From: Endozoicomonas numazuensis
Lineage (GTDB): Bacteria; Pseudomonadota; Gammaproteobacteria; Pseudomonadales; Endozoicomonadaceae
Assembly (NCBI RefSeq): GCF_000722635.1
Contig: NZ_JOKH01000002.1
Location: 1,084,561-1,148,560 of the forward strand
DNA: 64,000 nt
Direction: 5' to 3'
In this document: in pieces, positions 35,762 through 46,358 of the stretch
Position numbering within the stretch: the first letter of the stretch is position 1
How the letters are laid out: every line of letters begins with the position of its first letter
The notes under the pieces: model-generated
The model's input: only the letters and a program-made list of their open reading frames with translations
What the model was told of the DNA's origin: nothing
Databases searched by the model: none
Translations under genes and position numbers: made by a program

Positions 35762-38700
35762 AAATCCTCAGTTTACGCCTGAAGAACATCAACTCGCTTA
35801 AAGGTGAGTGGAAAATTGATTTCACCGAAGACAATTTTCGCAACAACGGTCTCTTTGCCATTACCGGCCCTACGGGTGCGGGAAAAACCACATTACTGGA
35901 TGCCATCTGTCTGGCGCTTTATCACCAGACACCTCGATTGAGCACTATTTCTGCCAGCGATAATGAGCTGATGACACGCCATACGTCAGAATCTCTGGCG
36001 GAAGTAGAATTTGAAGTTCAGGGACAAGGCTATCGCTCCTTCTGGTCTCAGCGAAGAGCCCGGGGCAAAGCAGACGGCAAGTTACAAAGTCCACAGGTGG
36101 AGCTGACCAAACTGGATGGCTCCATCATCACCAGCCGTATCAATGACAAACTGAGGATCGTCAGTGACATTACTGGCCTCGACTTCGGTCGCTTCACCCA
36201 GTCCATGATGCTGGCTCAGGGTGGTTTTGCTGCTTTTCTGCAGGCCAGCGCCAATGACCGGGCCGAACTTCTGGAAGAACTGACAGGCACCGATATTTAT
36301 GGCGAGATCTCCCGCCGGGTTTTTGAGCGAGCACGATCAGAACAGGAAAAACTCAACCTGCTTCAAGCCAGAACCGAAGGCGTTGAGCTGCTGGACGACA
36401 GTGTTCTGAAACAGCTCGCTAACGAACAGACTGAACTGACTGAATCCACCAGCAAGATACAAAACAAGATTAATGAACTAAACAAACAAAACACTTGGCT
36501 GGAGAAGAAAGCAGAGTTTGAACAGGAAAAGCAAACCTCTCAGCAATTGCACCAGCAGAATCTGGAGCGCAAAGATGCCAGCAGCGAAACGCTGAAAAAA
36601 CTGGAACAGTCTATTCCTGCTCTGGAAATAAAACCGGTTTATGATCAACTATCCAGTTTGAAAGCCGCAGCTGACACCCGCCAGAAACAGGTGGATGAGC
36701 TACTGGAGCAGGAAAAAAAGCTCAAGGACACACTGACAGAAAAAGAACAGACCAAGCAAAGCTCGCAGGAAAATCTAGGGCAGGTCAAACAACAGAAAAC
36801 ACAAACCGAGCAATTGATTGCTGACCAGATTATTCCTCTGGACCTGCAAATTTCCGAGGCTGAGCGCAGCCGAATCGAGTTGTCTGAATCACAAAAAACC
36901 GTTCAGACAACACTCCAAGGTCAGGAAGAACAGCACTCAACACTCCAGCAAAAGCGCCAGAAACTTCAGCAATCACTGAAGCAGGCCTCTGACTATCTGA
37001 GTCAAAATGCTCATCATGAAAAGCTGGCAGAACAGCTGCCTCTTTGGCATTCCCAGTTTGATCAGAGAAAGTCTCTGATTCAGCAGCTCAATCAACTCAG
37101 GAACACCCTGCAAGAGCAAAACACTCAGACTGAGCAGGACACTAGCCAACACCGGCAGTTGCTTGAACAGCAGAGAGTCAGTCAGGAAAGGTTAACCCTG
37201 ACCAATCAGCTGTTGGAACAACAGCAGGCTCAGCGTCAGCAATGGCTTCAGGGGCAGGAAGAGTCTGCAATCAGGGAGCAACAACAATACCTGATGGAAA
37301 AAGTGCCTCAGTGCCAACAGCTCAAGACTTTGGTGAAACAACACGTTGAAAGCCAGACCAGCCTGTCAGCAGAAAAAACGACGCTGGATGAGAATAGCAG
37401 GCAACTCATCACGGTTCAGACAGAATTAAGCCAACAGAGAGACCTCTACCGAAAAGAAGCCCAACACCAGAAAGATCTGGAAACCCTGCTATTGCAGGAG
37501 CAAACCATTGCCAGTCTGAGCGAGCATCGAAATAATCTGCAAGAAGGTGAAGCCTGCCCACTCTGTGGTTCAACAGCACACCCTGCCGTACAGAATTATC
37601 AACAGATAGACGTTGATTCAACCGCACATCGACTGGCTGAAAAAAAGCGACTCGTAACCGAACTGGAACAACAGGGAACCCGGAAAAAACAGCAGGAAAC
37701 AGAGCTAAAAACGCTCTGTACCTCTTCAGAAAAGCGTATTCTGGAATTAAAGAACCAGCAGACATCGACCCAGACAGAGTGGCAAACGCTTTGTCAGTCA
37801 TTGCAGATTCAACTGGATATCTCTGATACCGAATCGGTCAGAAGCTGGCTCATCAGCACTGGGGAACAGCTGACGACCATTAAAGAACAGGTCAAACAGC
37901 TGGATACCATCAGCCAGCAACTGCAGAGTGCTCAAAAAACGGCAACTCAGGAACAACAACAGTTTGACCAGAAACAATCTCAACTGGCTCTGTTGCAGCA
38001 ACAACTGAATCAATCTGCAGAACAGGTCAGAACACTGACCCAACAGATCACCCAGCAAGAACAGGATCTGGGACAGCTGGAGGCTATCCTTCAACAATCT
38101 CTGCAAACAGCACTGCCAGCGCTCGAAAATCAGGACAGTTGGCTCGCAAACCAGAAAGCTTTAAAAGATCGCTGGCAAGCCTGCCATCAACAAAACCTTG
38201 AGCAACAGCAAGCACTACAAAGCCTCAATCATGAGATACAAATGCTTGATCAAGGCCTGCTTCAGTCCCGACAGCAGAACGATCAATTAATCCGACAATT
38301 GAATCAGATCAGCACAGAGCAGGCTGATCGCAAAGACATGCGATTCACACTCTTTGGCGAGCTGAAGGTCACCGATGAACGAAGCAGAATCGAACAGGCG
38401 ATAGTGACCGCTGAACAGGGCGTAAAACAGGCAGAAGTGGCATTCCAGACGGCACTGCAGGCTGTCAGTGAGTTGTCAGGTTCCATTCAGCAACACCTCA
38501 ATGATCAAAAAACCGGTGGGTCTGAGCTGGAAGAACGAGAAGCTCAATGGCTGACTGTTCTGACAAACAGCCCTTTTGATTCCAACGAACAGTTTGAACA
38601 GGCACTGCTTTCTCCTGAACAACGCTCTGAGCTGGAAGCTTTAAACCGGTCTTTGGACCAGGCGATTGCAAGCAGCAACGAGCGTTTCAAACGGGCAGAA

Positions 38701-39423
38701 TCATCCCTTGAAAAGCTATTAGACGAAGCCCTGACAGAGCTGGCTTCTGAAGAGATAGTAACCCTCCTGAAACAGCAGGAAACAGAACTGAGCCTGAACA
38801 ATCAACGACTGGGTGAAATCCGACAAGCGCTGACTGAAGACCAGAAAAAACGTCAGCAGTTGTCTGGCTGGGTCAATGAAATCAGTGAGCAGAAACAGCT
38901 GTTTGCCACCTGGGAACATCTCAACAGTCTGATTGGCTCCGCAAAAGGCGACAAATTCCGTAAGTTTGCCCAGGGATTAACGCTCGACCATCTGATTTAT
39001 CTGGCTAACCAACAGCTACAGAGGCTGCATGGTCGTTACCAGCTAAACCGCAGAACAGGCGAAGCACTCAGTATTGAGGTCATCGATACCTGGCAGGGTG
39101 ATACCGCCAGAGACATTAAAACTCTCTCCGGGGGTGAGACCTTTCTGGTGAGTCTTGCTCTGGCACTGGCTTTGTCTGACCTGGTCAGTCACAAAACCAG
39201 CATTGATTCCCTGTTTCTGGACGAGGGTTTTGGCACTCTGGATCAAGAGACACTGGAAATCGCTCTGGACGCTCTGGACAACCTGAATGCATCGGGAAAA
39301 ATGGTAGGTGTTATCTCTCATATTGAATCACTGAAAGAAAGGATTCCCACACGCATTGAAGTCATAAAAGAGACCGGATTGGGATACAGCTCTCTGGACA
39401 AACATTATGCCGTGACTCCTTGA
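35758..39423 (+). CDS. sbcC: Nuclease SbcCD subunit C
   Basis: The SMC-like ATPase partner of SbcD, 1221 residues. Walker A is GPTGAGKTT near residue 40. Two long Gln/Glu-rich coiled coils flank the zinc hook CPLC at 600-603. The ABC signature LSGGETFLVSLALALALSDL and Walker B LFLDEGFGTLD are near the end. A TTG start at 35758 has AAGGAG eight bases upstream and overlaps the sbcD stop, so the two are translated together. It is longer than the 1048-residue E. coli protein because the coiled coils are longer. Confidence 0.96.
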   Translation: MKILSLRLKNINSLKGEWKIDFTEDNFRNNGLFAITGPTGAGKTTLLDAICLALYHQTPRLSTISASDNELMTRHTSESLAEVEFEVQGQGYRSFWSQRRARGKADGKLQSPQVELTKLDGSIITSRINDKLRIVSDITGLDFGRFTQSMMLAQGGFAAFLQASANDRAELLEELTGTDIYGEISRRVFERARSEQEKLNLLQARTEGVELLDDSVLKQLANEQTELTESTSKIQNKINELNKQNTWLEKKAEFEQEKQTSQQLHQQNLERKDASSETLKKLEQSIPALEIKPVYDQLSSLKAAADTRQKQVDELLEQEKKLKDTLTEKEQTKQSSQENLGQVKQQKTQTEQLIADQIIPLDLQISEAERSRIELSESQKTVQTTLQGQEEQHSTLQQKRQKLQQSLKQASDYLSQNAHHEKLAEQLPLWHSQFDQRKSLIQQLNQLRNTLQEQNTQTEQDTSQHRQLLEQQRVSQERLTLTNQLLEQQQAQRQQWLQGQEESAIREQQQYLMEKVPQCQQLKTLVKQHVESQTSLSAEKTTLDENSRQLITVQTELSQQRDLYRKEAQHQKDLETLLLQEQTIASLSEHRNNLQEGEACPLCGSTAHPAVQNYQQIDVDSTAHRLAEKKRLVTELEQQGTRKKQQETELKTLCTSSEKRILELKNQQTSTQTEWQTLCQSLQIQLDISDTESVRSWLISTGEQLTTIKEQVKQLDTISQQLQSAQKTATQEQQQFDQKQSQLALLQQQLNQSAEQVRTLTQQITQQEQDLGQLEAILQQSLQTALPALENQDSWLANQKALKDRWQACHQQNLEQQQALQSLNHEIQMLDQGLLQSRQQNDQLIRQLNQISTEQADRKDMRFTLFGELKVTDERSRIEQAIVTAEQGVKQAEVAFQTALQAVSELSGSIQQHLNDQKTGGSELEEREAQWLTVLTNSPFDSNEQFEQALLSPEQRSELEALNRSLDQAIASSNERFKRAESSLEKLLDEALTELASEEIVTLLKQQETELSLNNQRLGEIRQALTEDQKKRQQLSGWVNEISEQKQLFATWEHLNSLIGSAKGDKFRKFAQGLTLDHLIYLANQQLQRLHGRYQLNRRTGEALSIEVIDTWQGDTARDIKTLSGGETFLVSLALALALSDLVSHKTSIDSLFLDEGFGTLDQETLEIALDALDNLNASGKMVGVISHIESLKERIPTRIEVIKETGLGYSSLDKHYAVTP

Positions 39424-39628
39424 TAGCCGCGGACTGAATGCCCCTCCAAAGTAGAAACGCTCTCAGGCAGCTGCCCTGTATATCAGCTCTGAATGAATGA
39501 ACGCTATGTCCAATTAGATAAGAATTAGCATTCATTCATCAGGGTTCCGATCCAAATTGAAAACTTGATTATTTATTCAATGTCATCTTCTTTACTTATC
39601 AATCATCCCAAAACAAACATGACAATCC

Positions 39629-42337
39629 GTGATAAAAATAAATCAAAGCTGTAGTTTATTTTTTAAAATCCGATCTCTGACCAAATCTCTGATTCTCGTC
39701 GGATCAATGAGTCTCCAGACGCTCTGTGCCGATGAAGTGCCTCTTGACTCGCCCCAACAATACTCGTTTGCAAACTCTAAGAGTGGCTTATACGTCAATA
39801 CCCCTCAAACCCTGTACTACATTCCCGGCTTCTCGCTGATGAGAGATGCTATCAGCTTTGGAGCTAATGCTCTTACGGCCAGTTTCCTCGATAATCTTGA
39901 TGCTTACATCATGCTAGCCACCATGTATGCCAAAGGAATAACGCCCCTTTCTGTTTCTCAGGCCGTTGCTAATATCCACTCCGCAGACGGTTTTTTAAAG
40001 TTATACACAGTAGCCTCTCTAGGTCTGTTTTACTACTCATACACGAATATGCCTTCAGCCGAGATGGTTGCACTGTCATCCCAACCAAAACCCGTGATCA
40101 ATCTGCAGTTCCAGGATTTTGACAATGGACTGAACATCACATCAGTGTACACAGGCCAACCGCTCTTTGATCGACAGGTTCGTATCAACCTGATTGTGCC
40201 AAAACCGGTTTTAAGACATCACACCAGCTCTCCAGACTACGATATGGATTTTCCCTCTTACTTTGATAAGGGGTATTCACAAAGTCTTTTGCTCCTGGAA
40301 CCTACCCCATTCAAACTCCCATTAACACACAATCCAGCCAAACCTTCAGAACGAGTGCTTTTAGCTCTGAATATGCTGGATGGCAGTATGGGCGATCAGA
40401 TCCTACTGGGTAAATCACCAGAAGGGGACCTTTTCATCATGCTGTATCTGGGAGAATCCGGCGACTATCACAGGATCTGGCTTGATACCGATGACACGAC
40501 TCATTATGTCGATGATCAGTGCGATCCAAACGCCATTGAACAAGCTATGGAGCCATTGAACTTTCTATTCTCTGAAGCTGGCAGCCAGCTTTTCAGCAAT
40601 ACTCTTTATTGTTTTTTTAAAAATGAATGCCTGAATGGACAGCTGCTCCTTCAGTATGGAAACAGTCGGAGCCTGTACAGTAACCAGACTGAAGTAGAGC
40701 TAGGTTTCCAACTGAGCCACCTGAAAAGCTGGATCTATGAAGCAGCAAGTCCCCCTCCACAAGGTATTGCCAAAACCAATAGCAAAAAACAGGTATCCTG
40801 GCAGCCTTTCAGTTGCACAGAAGATGGTCAGCATTGCAATGCCGGGCTTTTCTGGGACAGTAACAGTCATCCATTTCCCAGTATCATCAGGGTCGCTGAA
40901 GGTGAAGAGGTCAATCATCTCCTCCGACACTTGAGAAAACAGGAGGATCCAGAAAAAGAGCTGAAGGACAATTACCCATATTCCCTCACTCATCCCGATA
41001 GCTTCATAACAACCGCTGTTCTGGTGTGGGGCGTATTCGGCTCCAATCCCTTAAGACCCATTTTACGCAAACTGCACCGTAGAGCACTTGGTGCCGTTGT
41101 TCGCTCATTTCTGACGTCTTCTGTGAGCACGTCACCTCTACCCGCAGCACTGATGACTTCCAGTGGACTACAAGGTGTAGGCAAAGAGCTGAGCAGTTCA
41201 GTTTCATTATCTCCCCTACAAAGAACACCCATGCAACAGGCTATGAGCAATTTCAAAGCTCAGGCTTTCTATGGTGATATGTACTCTGGAGGTATACTGG
41301 CACGAGCAAAAAGCCTGTATAAAGGGAAGAATTACGTGCATCAAGCCCTGGGAAATTTATATGGTGGCAGGTTTGGAGAAGGAATATACTTCTGGCTTCC
41401 TAATCAACAAAAAGGTCTGCTCTGGCTCGCTTATGGGGTCACGAAAAAAGACCCAAACTCTATCCGTATGGTCCTGGAAATGAATGACAATGATCATTTT
41501 TTCCAGTTAAGTGGCTCTGTGACCTCTGCCCTGAAAATGTTATTAAAACCAAAAGCAGTCCCATCCGGAAAAGCGAAGTACAGATTGAAAGGCACTACTC
41601 CGAAGAGTCTTTGGCAGGTAATGCTGGATCAAATCCATAAAGACTCTCATGATCAAACGTACATACCCACGACTTACCGCTCTGATATGCTGGAAAACAC
41701 CCCTGATATCTGGAAAGACGAGGATTTTATTAACGCCCTGGCTAGAGTCGAGAAAGGTATTGACTGGCTAGAGCCTTCAAAATCAGAAGTTGCTCAAAAA
41801 GAGGAGTACAAAAAGGAAACTGCCAGCAACAGTCCTCAACATAAAGGACGATTCATAAGCCGGTTTACCGTCGGTTCAAGAACCAGCTCTCCCCAAAGTC
41901 CACTTTTCTCAACAACCAGCAGGAACCCCGTTATTTTTGAAAAAGACATCAGTAAAAGGGCTTTGGAAAAAAGTGGTTTGAAGATCCAATGGCTGAATAA
42001 CGCCATGACCGAGATTGAAAATCACAGTTGGAAAGAACTGAATGAGTGTTGCCTTGTCAGCGAGCAAACCGTCAGCTGGATGGGCAAGGACTACCCCCTC
42101 TATTATAAGTCCAAGGGAGCAAGGGTTGAGGAGAACGAAGGGGGTACCGTGACAGTGTTCTTCATCATTGATGCAGAACAAGTGGTGATCCTGGCTGGCG
42201 GCAGACACCCGAGAACGACAAGACAGAACCCAACCCCCTGGAGCCAGTATCGAATTCACTGGACTCGACCTGGCTTTCATGACCCCAAATTCAATATTGG
42301 CAAAGTTTACACTCTACCCAGAGGCAGTCGTCATTAA
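39629..42337 (+). CDS. Large secreted protein of unknown function
   Basis: A 902-residue protein starting with GTG and a signal peptide that ends about residue 34 (LQTLCA-DEVPL). No family recognised. Residues 70-150 are hydrophobic and could be membrane-associated. Near 575-590 a GGRFGEGIYF segment resembles the FGxGIYF motif of ADP-ribosyltransferases (PARP-like), but no other part of that fold is certain. The C-terminal 120 residues include a predicted beta-rich domain with FFIIDAEQVVILAGGR. The GTG has only a weak ribosome site. It converges with the autotransporter gene. Confidence 0.6.
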   Translation: MIKINQSCSLFFKIRSLTKSLILVGSMSLQTLCADEVPLDSPQQYSFANSKSGLYVNTPQTLYYIPGFSLMRDAISFGANALTASFLDNLDAYIMLATMYAKGITPLSVSQAVANIHSADGFLKLYTVASLGLFYYSYTNMPSAEMVALSSQPKPVINLQFQDFDNGLNITSVYTGQPLFDRQVRINLIVPKPVLRHHTSSPDYDMDFPSYFDKGYSQSLLLLEPTPFKLPLTHNPAKPSERVLLALNMLDGSMGDQILLGKSPEGDLFIMLYLGESGDYHRIWLDTDDTTHYVDDQCDPNAIEQAMEPLNFLFSEAGSQLFSNTLYCFFKNECLNGQLLLQYGNSRSLYSNQTEVELGFQLSHLKSWIYEAASPPPQGIAKTNSKKQVSWQPFSCTEDGQHCNAGLFWDSNSHPFPSIIRVAEGEEVNHLLRHLRKQEDPEKELKDNYPYSLTHPDSFITTAVLVWGVFGSNPLRPILRKLHRRALGAVVRSFLTSSVSTSPLPAALMTSSGLQGVGKELSSSVSLSPLQRTPMQQAMSNFKAQAFYGDMYSGGILARAKSLYKGKNYVHQALGNLYGGRFGEGIYFWLPNQQKGLLWLAYGVTKKDPNSIRMVLEMNDNDHFFQLSGSVTSALKMLLKPKAVPSGKAKYRLKGTTPKSLWQVMLDQIHKDSHDQTYIPTTYRSDMLENTPDIWKDEDFINALARVEKGIDWLEPSKSEVAQKEEYKKETASNSPQHKGRFISRFTVGSRTSSPQSPLFSTTSRNPVIFEKDISKRALEKSGLKIQWLNNAMTEIENHSWKELNECCLVSEQTVSWMGKDYPLYYKSKGARVEENEGGTVTVFFIIDAEQVVILAGGRHPRTTRQNPTPWSQYRIHWTRPGFHDPKFNIGKVYTLPRGSRH

Positions 42338-42352
42338 ATGAAAGGTATAGAA

Positions 42353-42398
42353 AGAACTGTTTTAGCTTGGCTCTTAAAGCTCAAACCAAAACAGTTCT
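42353..42398. terminator. Bidirectional terminator hairpin
   Basis: A perfect 11-bp stem (AGAACTGTTTT 42353-42363, AAAACAGTTCT 42388-42398) encloses a second small AGCTT/AAGCT stem. It lies between two convergent genes and carries T-rich stem bases on both strands. Confidence 0.8.
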
Positions 42399-42402
42399 CC
42401 TC

Positions 42403-45135
42403 TTAAAAATCGAAACCAACACTCATCATCAACATCGTATCGTCCAGCCCCTGAACATTATGGGCATTCTCTACACGTAAGAGGCTTACCTTGGCAAAAC
42501 TATTAAGCTCCGGAAACGCTCTACGCACCACCACTTCATAATCGGTTTGGCGATGATCCGGTGCATAGTCCAGTGTGATATTGCCATAACGGAGATGACT
42601 TCCGTTATACCCCTGAGGCAATGTGAGCTCTGCCTGCCCTGACTGCACCGCCATGGGGCGGGTAACAAACGCAGCCATCGTAGTTTGTTCATCCAGTTTG
42701 GTCACAGCACCCAGACTGAGACTGTCGCTAAGCAGCTTATCTGAATGTTCTACAACTGCATTGTTACTGGCACGGTTGCGGGTTTGCCCCTGATAGTAAC
42801 TCATTAACAAGTCCGTAGACTTTGTCGGCTTATAGTTCAGGTTGACGCTATAGAAGTGGGTTTGGCTGCCTTTTCCAAAATCCCAGATGCCGGAGCCTTC
42901 AGAACCCAGAACAGAGTCTCTTTCCCTGAGGCTGCCCACAGACAGGCTAACTTTAAGGTCTTTGGTCAAAGCGGTCGACAGCTCAGCATTCAGACTCTCA
43001 AACTTACTGTCTACTCCCCCTCTGGACGCTTTCTCTGGCTCGCCCTGGAAAGCACCTGCCTTCAAGGTCATACCTTCACCCAGAACCTGTTCGATATGCA
43101 CACCTCGGGACGCTTCGTTAAAGCTCTGGAAAGGATTGGCAAAAGCTCGGGTTGTCGTCAGTTCTTTAATACTCGAAGAGTCGTCAGCCAATAAACCAAA
43201 GACAGACGAGGCATCCACCCCCTGACTGAAAAAAAACGTCTGATTTTTACTCATGGCAAATCCCAGAGTACCGGTGAGACTACCCAGAGATTCAAACGGC
43301 TTATCACCGCTTTTAGTAAACGACAACGTAACTCCTTCTGAAAGATCCACGCTCGACAAAGGCCTGGACGTAAATACTTGAAAGTAACGATCAGAATGTA
43401 TTCGCCTGAGATCATTAACCGGGTTATTACCCGTCAGGGCACTGCCACTGTAAACAAAGCCAGCCTTGTCATAGGAATCGACAGCGACAAACTTAATCTC
43501 TGATAACTGCTGATCGACAATGTCACCAGTGGCAGCCGAAGCGTCCAAAGTGGAATCAGAGAGGTTCTGAACCTGCCCATTTTCACTCTGAATCTGAGCG
43601 ACCCCAATCAGCTGTGTAGCCGCTTGAAGGTTCAACATGCCCTGTCCGTATACGGCATCTACGCCTGAGGCTCCCAGATCATCTGCCGAAGTAAATAGCC
43701 GGTTCACCACGGCTTTACTGTGACATTGTTTGGCATTAGCTCTTCCATCGCTGCTATCGCACAAATAGGAAAGAGAATTTGAACCGGGCAGTTGCAGCCC
43801 GGGGAAAGCAGCCGCTACTACTGCAAAGGCCCCACTCACCTGAGGCGCAGCCATAGAGGTTCCAGTCTTATAGCCGTGGCCACCGGGCACCGTTGAATAA
43901 ATATGGGTTCCTGGAGCAGCCAGGCAGAATTCAGCACTGTCTCCACAACCATGAGAGCTGCTGTGCAACTGATTACTGCTGTTCACGTTGACGACCGAGA
44001 TCCACTGCAAAGCCACATCGTTTTGCAATGAAGTGCCTTCATAAACCTTCGGAGCCATGGTGAAAATGGATGCCTGTTGCACTTGAGGGTTAAGGTTTTC
44101 ATCCAGATTATTATGATTGCCTGCTGCAACGACACCGACCAAACCTGCCTTGAATGCACTCTGTGCCTGCTGGTATCGGGTAGAATCTGCGGTACCAAAA
44201 ATATAACTCTTCAGGGTGTCATTAGAATAATTAACAGGCTGCCCGATGATATCGGAAGCCACCAGCGCTCTTGTCTCAGAGCTGTGCACATAGGCAAAAC
44301 TCATATTGGCGACAGAGGCACCCTGATTGGCAGACCAAAGCAACAAACTGGCAGTAGTGGGCGAGGTTTCTGAGCAACCCTCTGAAATATTGGCACACCC
44401 GGACAGCACATCTGCGTTGTATGCGACACCATGAATGCCTGCGCCATCTTTATCCGCTGCAGCAATGCCGGCAACGTGTGTACCATGGCTGCCACTATCC
44501 TGCTCACCGTAATTAAGATCACAGGTTTGTGTGCCACAGTTTGGCAGATCGATACTTTCATTAAGGTCGTTATGAGTTGTATTCACACCACTGTCCAGAA
44601 TCGCAATGGTAATCCCTTCCCCTGCTTGTCTGGCTCCAGCCGTTGAAGAAACATTGGAGTAGGCCTCCTTGGCGTTGATCTGATCCAGGTCAGAGCGGCG
44701 CTGGTACTCTTCTGTGTTGTAATACTCCGGGCTCTGGGGTGTCAGATTATTTGCACCTGTATCAGGCGGCGTTATCGGTGGACTACTTTCAGCCGGAGCA
44801 GCACTACCACCGCTGCTTCCACCGCCACCTCCTCCACCGGCCAGCGCCGCCAATCCGGCAGCCGCACCACCGCCGATCAGATACCATTTATTAAATGCAG
44901 GCTTGGCCGCAGCTGCTGTTTCGCTTGCGGCCTCTCCAGATTCAGAACCAAGCTCTGGCAATGATTCGACAGAATCGGGCGCTATCTCAGATGACTCCTG
45001 AGCTTCTGGCTCTTCTGTCTTCGAAGGTGTCTGTTCTTCTGCCTGAACGGATGAAGCCATCGACAAGATGAACGTCAGAAAAAGAGCCTTCAAGACTCGT
45101 ATTTCTGTCTGGCTATAGAAGTGCTGATGCAACAT
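42403..45135 (-). CDS. Subtilisin-like autotransporter serine protease
   Basis: A 910-residue type V secreted protease. An extended signal peptide ends near SVQA-EEQ (residue 32). Then come an acidic spacer, a Gly-rich linker around 88-110, an S8 peptidase domain, and a C-terminal beta-barrel ending in FDF, the usual outer-membrane C-terminal Phe. The triad is intact: Asp181 (AILDSG), His217 (SHGTHVAG), Ser427 (GTSMAAP). Disulfide-prone Cys pairs occur in the passenger. Start ATG 45135 has AGGGA six bases upstream; an upstream in-frame ATG at 45204 is less likely. Likely a surface or released protease acting on host or environmental proteins. Confidence 0.93.
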   Translation of the reverse strand: MLHQHFYSQTEIRVLKALFLTFILSMASSVQAEEQTPSKTEEPEAQESSEIAPDSVESLPELGSESGEAASETAAAAKPAFNKWYLIGGGAAAGLAALAGGGGGGGSSGGSAAPAESSPPITPPDTGANNLTPQSPEYYNTEEYQRRSDLDQINAKEAYSNVSSTAGARQAGEGITIAILDSGVNTTHNDLNESIDLPNCGTQTCDLNYGEQDSGSHGTHVAGIAAADKDGAGIHGVAYNADVLSGCANISEGCSETSPTTASLLLWSANQGASVANMSFAYVHSSETRALVASDIIGQPVNYSNDTLKSYIFGTADSTRYQQAQSAFKAGLVGVVAAGNHNNLDENLNPQVQQASIFTMAPKVYEGTSLQNDVALQWISVVNVNSSNQLHSSSHGCGDSAEFCLAAPGTHIYSTVPGGHGYKTGTSMAAPQVSGAFAVVAAAFPGLQLPGSNSLSYLCDSSDGRANAKQCHSKAVVNRLFTSADDLGASGVDAVYGQGMLNLQAATQLIGVAQIQSENGQVQNLSDSTLDASAATGDIVDQQLSEIKFVAVDSYDKAGFVYSGSALTGNNPVNDLRRIHSDRYFQVFTSRPLSSVDLSEGVTLSFTKSGDKPFESLGSLTGTLGFAMSKNQTFFFSQGVDASSVFGLLADDSSSIKELTTTRAFANPFQSFNEASRGVHIEQVLGEGMTLKAGAFQGEPEKASRGGVDSKFESLNAELSTALTKDLKVSLSVGSLRERDSVLGSEGSGIWDFGKGSQTHFYSVNLNYKPTKSTDLLMSYYQGQTRNRASNNAVVEHSDKLLSDSLSLGAVTKLDEQTTMAAFVTRPMAVQSGQAELTLPQGYNGSHLRYGNITLDYAPDHRQTDYEVVVRRAFPELNSFAKVSLLRVENAHNVQGLDDTMLMMSVGFDF

Positions 45136-45428
45136 AAGCCGTCCCTGTTTTCTTATAATTCTTCGTTTTGTTTTCTGTTTCCGTAAAGGTGCTGTCCGCA
45201 GCATTGCTCTGCAGAAAACGCCAAATTTATAACGGATGATGTTCAGAAAACAATCTTATTGTACTTTTCTTATACAGCTTTTTTAGGGAGGCAGTCTATC
45301 TTTTCAGAGACTTTTTTGAGGCAGTAAATTTCACACTTCCAGAATTTTTTTCACTAAAAAATCCAGATGGCATGGCGGCCAAGGGGTAAGAAGCCGCTCA
45401 CACCTATGCATATTAACTTAGTCGTTTA

Positions 45429-46325
45429 TCAACACCTCTCTGACTTCTCGATTTTATCCTTAAGATTAAAAAACGCCCCCAGCAGGTTGGCATCATTTCT
45501 ATGCTGAGCAACGGTCACTTCAGTTTCGATAGAGAGTGAGTCACGCATCGTATTGATCGTACTCAGTGCAGACTTCAATTCTTCGCCAAACTGTGGGCGC
45601 TCAGTAATGCCTCCTGATACCACAATCAGCTCAGGGTCATAAACACATTGGAGATTCGTTAGCAGAACTGACAGATGCGAGTAGAATGCCTCAACCTCTT
45701 CCTGACAGGTTTGATTACCTGACTCAGCCAGCTCAAATACATTCTGACCCGACAGTTCGCGGTTCAGCTTCTCCGAAGCTCTTCGCACCATGTTGCCGGT
45801 GGAAGCCAGCCAGCTATAGGACGCCATACACTTCTGTTCATGGTCGTACTGAACCAGCATTCCGAACTCGCCACCGAGCAGGTGTTTACCTTTATGCAAT
45901 TGACCATCTTTAATGACAGCACCGCCAACACCCGTACCACAGACGACAAAAAGGACATCGTTGTAGTCTTTTGCACTGCCCGCCCTGACCTCTGCCAATG
46001 CAGCACAGTTGGCGTCATTTTCCATGGCTACAGGAACATTGAAACGGTTCTGAAGATCTTCCCGGATATTAGGTCCATGAATACAGGGGATGGCACTGAC
46101 CCCCTTAATAAGGCCATCATCGGTCACTGCCCCCGGAGCACTGATGGCCAGACCTTTAATTTCAAACGTTTCTGAGACATCAGCAAATACACGGCTGATC
46201 TCTCCATAGAGCTGATCAATATCGCCCTGCGGCGTTGGGAATTTGTCTTTTAGCTCGATGCTTCCCTGTTCATCCAGTACTCCGTATTTAACAAAAGTAC
46301 CGCCCAGATCTATGGAAAGATACAT
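45429..46325 (-). CDS. ROK family sugar kinase
   Basis: A 298-residue ROK protein. The phosphate motif is SIDLGGTFVKYGV, with the sugar-site signatures ENDANCAALAE and CGTGVGGAVI, and GGEFGML. The zinc-binding CxCGxxGC motif of many ROK kinases is not visible, only single Cys residues, which is seen in some fructo- or mannokinase-like members. It lacks a helix-turn-helix domain, so it is a kinase rather than a repressor. Last gene of the PTS operon; it may phosphorylate free mannose or another sugar released by the GH38 enzyme. Confidence 0.88.
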   Translation of the reverse strand: MYLSIDLGGTFVKYGVLDEQGSIELKDKFPTPQGDIDQLYGEISRVFADVSETFEIKGLAISAPGAVTDDGLIKGVSAIPCIHGPNIREDLQNRFNVPVAMENDANCAALAEVRAGSAKDYNDVLFVVCGTGVGGAVIKDGQLHKGKHLLGGEFGMLVQYDHEQKCMASYSWLASTGNMVRRASEKLNRELSGQNVFELAESGNQTCQEEVEAFYSHLSVLLTNLQCVYDPELIVVSGGITERPQFGEELKSALSTINTMRDSLSIETEVTVAQHRNDANLLGAFFNLKDKIEKSERC

Positions 46326-46358
46326 ATCAACCGTCCCTCGTATTTGTTCAGGGCTTAC

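Noticed and set aside
45405-45417. Third copy of the palindromic repeat, because TATGCATATTAAC is shared with the flank of copy 2 (61704-61716)
   Set aside because: Only these 13 bases match, without the TGTCGAAG palindrome core.
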